From contig NZ_JH376616.1 in NCBI RefSeq assembly GCF_000233955.1, positions 310,001 to 374,000 of the forward strand: a stretch of 64,000 bases of DNA, written 5' to 3'. The position numbers and the translations under genes were made by a program. Below, piece after piece: positions 1-7,254 of the stretch (positions are counted from its first letter, which is position 1; every line of letters starts with the position of its first letter). The DNA comes from Paraprevotella clara YIT 11840 (GTDB lineage: Bacteria > Bacteroidota > Bacteroidia > Bacteroidales > Bacteroidaceae). The notes beneath the pieces are model-generated. The model was not told the DNA's origin. It was given only the letters and a program-made list of their open reading frames with translations, and searched no databases.

Positions 1-725
1 CCCCAGATTGCCGTAGCAGCAGCATCTTTTAAAACGCTGATACTCTCGATATCTTCCGGGTTGATATTCAATAATTGCGCGAACTGTTCATCATTGGCAT
101 TTTGTACATCAAAGTTACTCTGATCTACATTCCAAACGTCACCGTTCACCACAATCAAAGGTTCGGAACTCGTCAACGTACTGATTGTAGACGCACCACG
201 CAAACGCATCGTCGTACCGGCACCCAAGTTACCGGAATTCATCACGATATCCAAACCGGCGATACGTCCTTGCAAAGCTTCATCTACGGAAGTAAGACCC
301 AAGCCTTCAAATTCCTTGGCATTAATAGTCTGTGAAGCAAAAGAAACCTCGCGCTCCGGAATAGCCAAACCGGATGACTCCACACGTTTCTTTGCTTTTA
401 CTTCCACCTGCTTCAATACCATAGCATCCTCCAAGGTCACATGGTACACCTTTTTATTAATAGGAAGAATCTGGGTCTTCATACCCACATAGCTAATCTT
501 CAAACGGTTTTTAGGATTCTTGATTTTCAAAGTGAAATTACCGTTAAAGTCTGTCACTGTGGCAGATATGTTACGGTTAGAAGCGTCCATTTCAACAATA
601 GCAGCCCCCACAACAGGCCCGAAAGAGTCGGAAATCGTTCCACTCACACTCGTTATTCCCTGAGCATTCACTACCGTGGCAATGACCAGGCAGCAAATTA
701 AGAAATAATATTTTAATTGTTTCAT
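1..725 (-). CDS. SusC-like TonB-dependent outer-membrane receptor, N-terminal part (runs off the left edge)
   Basis: About 241 residues are visible, starting at ATG 725-723. A signal peptide (basic start, hydrophobic core, cleavage likely after VNA at residue 21) is followed by a carboxypeptidase-regulatory-like beta-sandwich at roughly residues 26-92 (VSGTISD, then VTDFNGNFTLKI and ISYVGMKTQ). The plug domain follows, with the typical SusC run ALQGRIAGLDIVMNSG, MRLRGASTI and LIVVNG, and the window ends in ISVLKDAAATAIWG. Members of this family take up oligosaccharides or other large ligands with a SusD-type lipoprotein, powered by TonB. The gene follows the FAS1 lipoprotein by 17 bases and is probably co-transcribed with it. 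A SusD partner would lie beyond the left edge, so the substrate cannot be inferred. Confidence 0.93.
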   Translation of the reverse strand, partial: MKQLKYYFLICCLVIATVVNAQGITSVSGTISDSFGPVVGAAIVEMDASNRNISATVTDFNGNFTLKIKNPKNRLKISYVGMKTQILPINKKVYHVTLEDAMVLKQVEVKAKKRVESSGLAIPEREVSFASQTINAKEFEGLGLTSVDEALQGRIAGLDIVMNSGNLGAGTTMRLRGASTISTLTSSEPLIVVNGDVWNVDQSNFDVQNANDEQFAQLLNINPEDIESISVLKDAAATAIW

Positions 726-742
726 TGTCTTTATCATTAAGG

Positions 743-3586
743 TTAATTACCTGAAATCTCATTGTAGGCATCAGACAACTCTTTTGTATAGAGCAATGGT
801 TTGTCTATCAGATGTACGACTGCTGTAGAAGAGTTGAAGATACGGGTTGCCGATTCAATATCCGTACATGCAATAGGTCCACTCGCAGAACCGTCGCTTG
901 AACTTACACCGGAACGGAAGCGATATTCACGTGCAAAGTAATTGCCATCCAAAACCTTACGGGGAGCTTCCCCTTCAATTTCCATTTTATTGGCATCATT
1001 GCAAGTGATGACTATACTTCCCGAACCAGCCTGACCGCTGTTCGATACGGTAAGCGTGGCAAAACGGCTTCCTCCCATGTAAGAAGTTTCGTAAGTACCC
1101 GATGAGGCAGGAGCTGTCTGATAAACCGCACTATTCTGGATATGATAACGTATAAAGTTGTTAATCAATGTATTCATGCTATCTATCTGAACCTCCAATC
1201 GAGCTGCCTCTTCCGGATTGCTGTTCTCGATTTCATCCAGCTTGTCTTCCAACTCAATCACATCTCTCCAATCCGGAAGCAAGTTATTCTCATACATTTT
1301 CTCTATCTCAGTTGTAGGCGGAGCATACACTGTATAATTATAGTTCTCCATGACCGAAAGGGTCAAACCATTGGAAATGGTCTTGGCAGTACCCGTAGAA
1401 GAAGACCCGCTTGTAGTAATGTTATAGAATTGAGATACTAACGTGCTATTCTCCACCATATTAGAGAACTCGCTATAACGATTATCCTTTGTAGCCAACT
1501 CCTTTAATAAAGTAGAAACGGATTTTGAAGCAGACATCACCGGTTCCATATCTACGATAAAGGTCTCACCATTACCGTCAGGATTCTGCCCCATGTTATA
1601 ATAACCTTCCACCTCACGAACTTTCAGCTCATAGGGGCTATTGCTACTATTCTGGTCGGCAAGTTCTTTACGATAAGGAGTGGTAATACGGATGTTTGCG
1701 CCCGTACCTTCGAGTATGACCGGACAACCGCCCTTTGTGACCCATACGCTCTTACCCGTTGAAGTAGTGGCAGACTTATCCTGTACGATGATGGAATTCT
1801 CCAGAATATCTTTCAGACGGTTCGTTACGTAATCAGATTCTGTACTACCGTTTTTCCAAGGGTTTGTGATTTCTGTACCGCGTGTCAACGTTCCGTCTGC
1901 ATTCTTCGTTGCATTATAACGTTTACATTTGATACGGCTACCGGTCAGTGAAGGACTATAATCATAATAAAACTCCGTAATGGTAGGCTGGTTCTTGTGA
2001 TAATCTACCGGATCCACATAGTTTTTCAAAGCTTCATCGGTAGGAAGAATGAACAAGAACATGCTTTCCATGGAATTCAGATAAGCCTGATAGTCCAATT
2101 CATTGATGATATAGCGCATGATATCAGTCTTGGTGTTACGGTCGTTGTCATTCAAAGATGCGGGGAAAGCCACAGACTGGTATTCCGGAATATTATAAAC
2201 TTCGTTAGACTTGTATACCACACCATTGTTGGCCATAAGGCAAGAACCGATACCCGTCTGTCCGCCCGGTTCGCCCACAGAAAGTCCCATCTCCAATTGA
2301 GCCGTGTTCATCACCGAACTGAACTTGCTGGGCACAGTAGCCACCAAAGAATACTTCATGAAGTTGTCCAGCATATTCACGATAATATGGTTCGGAATGC
2401 TGTCTATATATTTATAACGGTCAATCAAAGCGGCACCGCCACCAGACTGGAAGTAACGCTCGAAAGCAGCATCCGTAGGAGCCACAATGACTGCCATGTC
2501 TTCACTCATAGGCGTATTGGACGAACCGTTCTGATACTGGTTCCATCCCGGATCGTAAGACAAGACATTGGCTGCATCATAATCCACATTCTTATAAGTC
2601 AGCAACGCATTGTTCGTTCCGTTTACGTTCGCATCGAAACCGTTATTCAAATAACGCCATACGAACGCAGAGTCCACCCCGACCGTATTCGACAATCCTT
2701 CGTTATATACCGGTACGGCAAAACGATCCAACATCTTGCTGAATGTCGAAAGTTCTCCGTCGTTATGAATAGCCTCGGCCATATTGGTCAAAGGATTCAT
2801 TACGTTTTCCAAAACCTGAATGTAACCGTTCTGACACGTAATATCCCTTTCCACCAAACGCTGCCCGTTGATATACGACTCCGAAGTGTTGTCGCAAGCT
2901 CCATTGGTCAAAAACTTCAAATCGTCGTTCGTAATCGACTTATTCGACATATAAGCGGAAAGGAAATGCACCATCGGTGCTGTCGTATTGTCCCGAAACA
3001 CCGTCATTCCTCCTGTTGCCGCATCCGAATATTTAGAACGGTAATACAGCCAATATTCGTTGTCCGGCATGTCCGAAGCGCGCAACTGCGGAATCGTATC
3101 ATACAGGTTCAACGAAGAAGAGCGGCGTATCACAGTCCCGGGTGCCGGATTATCGCCAGGCGTACTCGACATCAACTCTATCAGATAAGCACTGTTTATC
3201 ATCGAAGAATTAAACAATAACTTTTTCTGCGAAGGCGTCAAATCGCTATAAGACTTGGCTCCCCACACATTGTTCTGAAAGAATCGGGTGAAAGCGTCGT
3301 CATTCGCAACGAACAACGTCTTACTACCCGTCAAACGTAAGGTTCTGGCATACTCTGTCTCGCCGTTTCCGTCCACGGTCGAAACATCCTTGTCATTGAT
3401 AAGTTCCAACATCGTTTTATAATTCCCACGCTTCTCCAACTCTTCGTAGATGCTGCTACCCAACCACGAAGGCATTCCGGTCAAAAGCTCGTCCTCACAA
3501 GAGACTAACAAACCACCGGCAAAGAACAGCGCACATGCAGAATAGGTAAAACGACCCATTTTACTTTTAATGTTACTGCCTTTCAT
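743..3586 (-). CDS. Large FAS1 (fasciclin) repeat lipoprotein
   Basis: 947 residues. A long basic N-terminus leads to a lipobox LLVSC with Cys30 as the lipidated residue, followed by acidic EDE, which in Bacteroidota often goes with surface export. FAS1-type repeats are recognised by their strand motif: LFVANDDAF (about 91-99), VIVAPTDAAF (about 366-375), LFILPTDEAL (about 511-520) and YTVYAPPTTEIEKMY (late in the protein), each preceded by helical segments such as TMLELIND or VLENVMNPL. FAS1 domains mediate adhesion or ligand binding in other organisms. The gene is first in a unit with the SusC-like receptor, so a surface accessory or binding role for that receptor is likely but inferred. 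Start chosen at the upstream ATG, which sits just after a repeated AACCTAATGGAA leader motif. Confidence 0.85.
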   Translation of the reverse strand: MKGSNIKSKMGRFTYSACALFFAGGLLVSCEDELLTGMPSWLGSSIYEELEKRGNYKTMLELINDKDVSTVDGNGETEYARTLRLTGSKTLFVANDDAFTRFFQNNVWGAKSYSDLTPSQKKLLFNSSMINSAYLIELMSSTPGDNPAPGTVIRRSSSLNLYDTIPQLRASDMPDNEYWLYYRSKYSDAATGGMTVFRDNTTAPMVHFLSAYMSNKSITNDDLKFLTNGACDNTSESYINGQRLVERDITCQNGYIQVLENVMNPLTNMAEAIHNDGELSTFSKMLDRFAVPVYNEGLSNTVGVDSAFVWRYLNNGFDANVNGTNNALLTYKNVDYDAANVLSYDPGWNQYQNGSSNTPMSEDMAVIVAPTDAAFERYFQSGGGAALIDRYKYIDSIPNHIIVNMLDNFMKYSLVATVPSKFSSVMNTAQLEMGLSVGEPGGQTGIGSCLMANNGVVYKSNEVYNIPEYQSVAFPASLNDNDRNTKTDIMRYIINELDYQAYLNSMESMFLFILPTDEALKNYVDPVDYHKNQPTITEFYYDYSPSLTGSRIKCKRYNATKNADGTLTRGTEITNPWKNGSTESDYVTNRLKDILENSIIVQDKSATTSTGKSVWVTKGGCPVILEGTGANIRITTPYRKELADQNSSNSPYELKVREVEGYYNMGQNPDGNGETFIVDMEPVMSASKSVSTLLKELATKDNRYSEFSNMVENSTLVSQFYNITTSGSSSTGTAKTISNGLTLSVMENYNYTVYAPPTTEIEKMYENNLLPDWRDVIELEDKLDEIENSNPEEAARLEVQIDSMNTLINNFIRYHIQNSAVYQTAPASSGTYETSYMGGSRFATLTVSNSGQAGSGSIVITCNDANKMEIEGEAPRKVLDGNYFAREYRFRSGVSSSDGSASGPIACTDIESATRIFNSSTAVVHLIDKPLLYTKELSDAYNEISGN

Positions 3587-3618
3587 ATTTCCATTAGGTT
3601 AATATTTTAATAGATTTA

Positions 3619-3798
3619 TTATTCACTCAATATATAAATATCGTTTTGATACACCACGCCCCTCCCGTCACCGGCTCTCGGCCGAGAGTTGACCAGCAGT
3701 GTACCCACACAACATTTTTGCCACTTTCTTTTTGGGAGTACTGACTCCTCTAAAGCGCTGAATCCGTGTCCTCTAATATAGCCTACTTTACATTCCAT
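3619..3798 (-). CDS. Possible 59-residue leader ORF upstream of the FAS1 lipoprotein
   Basis: An open frame of 59 codons plus TAA lies in the leader between the promoter at 3857-3864 and the FAS1 gene. It begins MECKVGYIRGHGFSALEES and ends GRGVVYQNDIYILSE; it is basic and rich in Arg, Lys and Gly. I do not recognise a family. Its ATG is embedded in the motif AACCTAATGGAA, and the same motif directly precedes the FAS1 start, so this may be a duplicated translation-initiation region. It could be a genuine small protein, a leader peptide or simply a structured 5' UTR that happens to be open. Confidence 0.35.
   Translation of the reverse strand: MECKVGYIRGHGFSALEESVLPKRKWQKCCVGTLLVNSRPRAGDGRGVVYQNDIYILSE
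3675..3688. repeat. 14-base perfect palindrome in the FAS1-SusC leader
   Basis: CTCTCGGCCGAGAG is fully self-complementary and lies about 90 bases before the FAS1 start codon. A second short inverted repeat, GGAGT-ACTG-ACTCC, is at 3735-3748. Both would fold in the leader RNA; the palindrome could also be a dimeric protein-binding site. Confidence 0.6.
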
Positions 3799-3856
3799 TA
3801 GGTTAATTATTCAATATTTTTTAAATCGGGTGCACAAAGCTCCCCCTTTTGGGTAT

Positions 3857-3864
3857 CAAAGATA
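3857..3864 (-). promoter_or_regulatory. Promoter -7 element for the leader-FAS1-SusC unit
   Basis: TATCTTTG on the minus strand matches the Bacteroidota consensus TAnnTTTG exactly. It places transcription start near 3850, giving a leader of about 260 bases before the FAS1 gene. The divergently unrelated sequence 3865-3990 is AT-rich with no gene. Confidence 0.6.
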
Positions 3865-3993
3865 TGACATTTCTGTAAAAACACATAATAAAATCTAAAC
3901 TAATATCGAAAACATGTTTAAAAACATATTTCTGAGCTGACACAAATCTGTTTTTTCCACGTATTAAAGAAAATTAGCACAGTTCTTTTCACA

Positions 3994-5148
3994 CTATTTC
4001 CGTTTGTTTCGCATATACCACGGTCTGACCAAAAACAAATGATACATTCCCGTTCCTACGAATATAGCTCCTATTATATAAGTATATATCGTTTGTCCGA
4101 CTTCCGTTCCTAACCCGAAAGCTACGGAATACCCGGCCAAAAGTCCGGCATCCCATCCCAGAAGATAAGAAGTCTGTGCCGTTCCTCTCTCGCAATGCTC
4201 GCAGATACGAATATAAGAAAGCAAATACCGGCTGGTCACAAAACCGAGGCCACTTCCCAGGCATAAGGCAATACACCATTTCATCCCTTCCATATCACCC
4301 CCCAATCCCCATAACGAGGCACTTGTCACGAGAGCAACGAATCCTACTGCAAACTCCGTTTGCAACTTTTCCTTAAAAAACAGATGATGCCCCCATAAGG
4401 CCAACCAAAAACCGACAGCCAAAAACAAGTAAAATCCGGCATCCCGGTATTGCCCCAACATCAATCCGGCGGAAAAGGCCACTCCTGTCAGAGGAATAAA
4501 GAGCCGGAATCCCCGAGGCAGCCAAAAACGGTCGAATGTACACCACGACGGTTCCAAAGGAGCCCTGAAAGGAACACGCATCGTCATAACCAACAGGCCG
4601 GCGCAAAACAGAAAAGCCACGGATACTCCGGCAAAAAGGCGTACACCGTAATGCATCGGTACGACAATACCCGACAAAGGACCGAAGACCAAAGCCAAAC
4701 GAGTGAACCAATAGTAGACATGTGCGGCTTCCGTCCGCTTTTTCGTATCGGACAAATCCAACAACAAAGTACTCCCCAAAGCTATTTGGAACACACTATA
4801 TGAAGCCCCCTGCATCATCCTCGCCAGCCACTTTCCCCACTGCGGGCCATCGAAAAGAAACGCCACCGTAGCGCATACGATGCCGGCTAATGCCCACAAG
4901 GCCACATTTTTCCGCCGGTAAGCATCCAACCAGTAATTGCAGAAAGGTGCAGGTAAACATACGCCCACCCAAAAGAGCAGCACGGATGCACACATTCCTC
5001 CTACGTCTTCCCCCGGTATTCGTCCCATACACACGGGAGCGACAGGCAAAAACATATATAAAGAGGTGCATACACAAAAGTTGGCTAAGATGATTTTCAG
5101 GAAATCAGCATGCCACAAGGTCTTATGCCCGATACTGGTTTGTGCCAC
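3994..5148 (-). CDS. MFS-family membrane transporter
   Basis: 384 residues with about twelve hydrophobic segments (for example FLKIILANFCVCTSLYMFL at the start, and YTYIIGAIFVGTGMYHLFL at the end), typical of the major facilitator superfamily. The loop after helix 2 (NYWLDAYRRKNV) resembles the MFS motif A region D-x-x-x-x-R-R. The substrate cannot be read from the sequence. The start codon is only 3 bases after the panB stop, so the two genes are almost certainly co-transcribed. Transport of a panB-related metabolite is possible, but generic drug or metabolite efflux is equally possible. The C-terminus is basic (RPWYMRNKRK), consistent with a cytoplasmic tail. Confidence 0.85.
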   Translation of the reverse strand: MAQTSIGHKTLWHADFLKIILANFCVCTSLYMFLPVAPVCMGRIPGEDVGGMCASVLLFWVGVCLPAPFCNYWLDAYRRKNVALWALAGIVCATVAFLFDGPQWGKWLARMMQGASYSVFQIALGSTLLLDLSDTKKRTEAAHVYYWFTRLALVFGPLSGIVVPMHYGVRLFAGVSVAFLFCAGLLVMTMRVPFRAPLEPSWCTFDRFWLPRGFRLFIPLTGVAFSAGLMLGQYRDAGFYLFLAVGFWLALWGHHLFFKEKLQTEFAVGFVALVTSASLWGLGGDMEGMKWCIALCLGSGLGFVTSRYLLSYIRICEHCERGTAQTSYLLGWDAGLLAGYSVAFGLGTEVGQTIYTYIIGAIFVGTGMYHLFLVRPWYMRNKRK

Positions 5149-5151
5149 GCC

Positions 5152-5973
5152 TTAATACTGCTCGTTTTCATCCGGAAACGTCCGGGCTTTTACGTCGCTC
5201 ACATATTGCCCGATGGCATCAGTCATCACCGTATGCAAATCGGCATAACGTCGGAGGAATTTCGGAGAAAAACCCTTATTCATCCCCAACATGTCGTTGA
5301 CCACCAAGACCTGTCCGTCTACTTGCGAACCCGCCCCGATACCGATGATGGGGATATGTAATTCAGAGGCTACCCGACCGGCCAATGCAGCCGGTATCTT
5401 TTCCAATACGATGGCAAAACAGCCGGCTTCTTCCAGTAAATGCGCATCGGCCACCAGTTTCTCCGCCTCGGTCTCATCTTTGGCACGCACGGCGTATGTG
5501 CCGAACTTATTGATACTCTGCGGTGTCAGCCCCAAATGCCCCATAACGGGAATACCGGCCGCCAATATAGCCTTCACCGTATCGATAATTTCCGCCCCGC
5601 CTTCCAGTTTCAGAGCGTCGCAGCCGCTTTCCTTCATAATACGGATGGCATTGGTCACTCCTTCCGTGGGATTGACCTGATAAGAACCGAAAGGCATGTC
5701 GCATACGACCAATGCCCGTTCCACACCGTGCATCACCGAAGTCGCATGGTATATCATCTGATTCAACGTAATCGGAAGCGTGGTCGTATTGCCCGCCATC
5801 ACGTTCGACGCAGAATCGCCAATCAGAATCACATCCACTCCGGCACCGTCTACAATACGAGCCATCGTATAGTCGTATGAAGTCAGCATGGCTATTTTCT
5901 TTCCCTGCTGTTTCATTTCAATCAGACGATGCGTCGTCACTTTACGCGTATCCTCCACTAAATATCCTGCCAT
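5152..5973 (-). CDS. panB: 3-methyl-2-oxobutanoate hydroxymethyltransferase (pantothenate synthesis)
   Basis: 273 residues from ATG 5973. The enzyme adds a hydroxymethyl group from methylene-tetrahydrofolate to alpha-ketoisovalerate, giving ketopantoate, the first committed step to pantothenate and coenzyme A. Family motifs are clear: [35 protein letters not shown] (metal-binding Asp), [25 protein letters not shown] with the probable catalytic Glu, and [20 protein letters not shown]. An upstream in-frame ATG would add ten residues ([10 protein letters not shown]) not seen in the family, so the internal Met was chosen; length then fits the usual 260-280. It lies between a HAD phosphatase gene and an MFS transporter on the same strand. 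Confidence 0.96.
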   Translation of the reverse strand: MAGYLVEDTRKVTTHRLIEMKQQGKKIAMLTSYDYTMARIVDGAGVDVILIGDSASNVMAGNTTTLPITLNQMIYHATSVMHGVERALVVCDMPFGSYQVNPTEGVTNAIRIMKESGCDALKLEGGAEIIDTVKAILAAGIPVMGHLGLTPQSINKFGTYAVRAKDETEAEKLVADAHLLEEAGCFAIVLEKIPAALAGRVASELHIPIIGIGAGSQVDGQVLVVNDMLGMNKGFSPKFLRRYADLHTVMTDAIGQYVSDVKARTFPDENEQY

Positions 5974-6023
5974 AATACTGTTTTTTAATAAAATCGGCCG
6001 CAAAATTAATCATTATTATCCGT

Positions 6024-6683
6024 TCAGGCGAGCATTTCAAGCAGTTTTTCCACATCGAAGTCCCGAAAATCCGGAATCACCCTGTCGCACAAATCCTGAA
6101 TCTGCTCCGGCGCATTCGTCGTGGAAAGACCGACCACCTTCATTCCTGCCGCCCGCCCGGCCTTCAGTCCGTTGAAAGAATCTTCAAACACGACGCAACG
6201 CGTCACCGGAAGACCGAACACTTCGGCTCCCAACAGATAACAGTCCGGTTCCGGTTTGGAACGGGAGAAAAATTCCGCCGTCAGGATACGGTCGAAATAT
6301 GACTTGAATTCCGGATGCGCCCGGTACACGTTCTGCATCTTATCGTCGTTCGAACTGGTTACGACAGCCGTACGGATACCGGCCCGCCGCAGGTCGCGAA
6401 GGAAATCTTCCACTCCGGGCACGTAGTCGTAGGCCATGTTCCGTTCAAAGTCCTCCAACTCGTTGGCTATCTTGCGCTGCACGTCATCGCATCCGGCAAA
6501 CCATCGGTCGAAAATCTGCACAAGCGTCTGTCCCTTTATCACGTTCTCAAAATGCTCCACTTCGGGATGGTACGTCTTCCCTTTCATACCCCAAAAGAGT
6601 GAATACTGAGACTCGGTGTCGAACACCACTCCGTCCAAATCAAACAAAGCCGCCACCTCTTGGCCTTTACTTAATTCCATCAT
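6024..6683 (-). CDS. HAD-superfamily hydrolase, beta-phosphoglucomutase-like subfamily
   Basis: 219 residues. The four HAD motifs are present: I, ALFDLDGVVFDTES with nucleophile and acid Asp; II, TAVVTSSND; III, FSRSKPEPDCYLLGAEVFGL with the Lys; IV, CVVFEDSFNGLKAGRAAGM. The helical cap between motifs I and II is of the small C1 type used by beta-phosphoglucomutases and phosphoglycolate-type phosphatases. The substrate is unknown; sugar phosphates are most likely for this branch. It is the first gene of a minus-strand unit with panB and the MFS gene (50-base gap to panB), with a promoter at 6714-6721. Two adjacent ATGs exist; either could be used. Confidence 0.85.
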   Translation of the reverse strand: MMELSKGQEVAALFDLDGVVFDTESQYSLFWGMKGKTYHPEVEHFENVIKGQTLVQIFDRWFAGCDDVQRKIANELEDFERNMAYDYVPGVEDFLRDLRRAGIRTAVVTSSNDDKMQNVYRAHPEFKSYFDRILTAEFFSRSKPEPDCYLLGAEVFGLPVTRCVVFEDSFNGLKAGRAAGMKVVGLSTTNAPEQIQDLCDRVIPDFRDFDVEKLLEMLA

Positions 6684-6713
6684 TTTCTTTCGCCGTTTTT
6701 ATAATTCAACGGA

Positions 6714-6721
6714 CAAAATTA
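6714..6721 (-). promoter_or_regulatory. Promoter -7 element for HAD-panB-MFS
   Basis: TAATTTTG on the minus strand, an exact TAnnTTTG match about 30 bases before the HAD start codon. Confidence 0.6.
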
Positions 6722-6848
6722 CGGATTTTAATTGGAATATCCGGCAAAAGTCATAATTATCACATCCCCTACACACAAGGGATTTTGCAAAAACATCTTT
6801 CATCCTTCAGGCAATACAGTAAGTCACTCATAATATAACCGTTATGAA

Positions 6849-6875
6849 CTGAAGGATGTTTCAGGCATCCTTCAG
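6849..6875. repeat. Perfect 10-bp inverted repeat
   Basis: CTGAAGGATG, a 7-base spacer TTTCAGG, then CATCCTTCAG. It is not followed by a T-run on either strand, so it is not a standard intrinsic terminator. Confidence 0.7.
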
Positions 6876-6903
6876 CCACACGTCATTTCATTCGGCGCAG
6901 AAC

Positions 6904-6969
6904 GAAAAATCGTTTGGCTGAGATTGAAAAATCATTCGGCTGAGATTGGAAAATCGTTCGGCTGAGAAA
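6904..6969. repeat. Three tandem 22-base repeats
   Basis: Three consecutive units of 22 bases, consensus GAAAAATCGTTCGGCTGAGATT (split here: GAAAAATCGTT plus CGGCTGAGATT), at 6904-6925, 6926-6947 and 6948-6969, differing at a few positions. Single related copies occur at 37112-37140 and 54616-54648. Confidence 0.8.
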
Positions 6970-7215
6970 AAAATATTTCATACTCCAAACGTTTTTTCAG
7001 CCCTCACTGGAGCGGATTGAAACATGGCTGAAAGATGAATGAAACATCCTTCAGGCTGTAACCTTTTCGTTTTGAATAATTTATGATATCCACTGAAAGA
7101 TGAAGGATGATTTGCGAAACTTACAGGAGAGGAAAGACTCTTAAAATTACAGAAAAACTTACGCCCGAAATTCAAAATCGTCTCCCACAAAGAAACGGAT
7201 ATGCCTTGTTTTTTG

Positions 7216-7223
7216 TACTTTTG
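7216..7223 (+). promoter_or_regulatory. Promoter -7 element for the acyl-CoA synthetase-AddAB unit
   Basis: TACTTTTG matches TAnnTTTG. It lies inside the first codons of a longer reading of the downstream gene that would start at 7201, and therefore supports the ATG at 7255. Confidence 0.65.
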
Positions 7224-7254
7224 TCTCCGATACCAAGATATACGTCCAAACGAT

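Larger units (their letters stand above)
6793..7110. repeat. Cluster of CATCCTTCA / TGAAGGATG repeats in gene-free DNA
   Basis: Between the HAD promoter and the acyl-CoA synthetase promoter there is no convincing gene. The region holds at least five related words: CATCTTTCATCCTTCAGG (from 6793), the perfect hairpin at 6849-6875, GGCTGAAAGATGAATG with CATCCTTCAGGCTG (from 7026) and CTGAAAGATGAAGGATG (from 7093). They occur in both orientations. Confidence 0.65.

Noticed and set aside
1997-3220. Open frame of 407 codons on the plus strand
   Set aside because: It lies antisense to the FAS1 lipoprotein gene; composition is His/Arg/Ile-rich with no domain, a typical shadow of the real frame.
6849-6875. 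Hairpin considered as a terminator of the HAD or ligase unit
   Set aside because: It lies upstream of both genes and lacks a following T-run.
6904-6969. Tandem 22-base units considered as a CRISPR array
   Set aside because: The units are directly adjacent with no unique spacers, and no cas gene is in the window.
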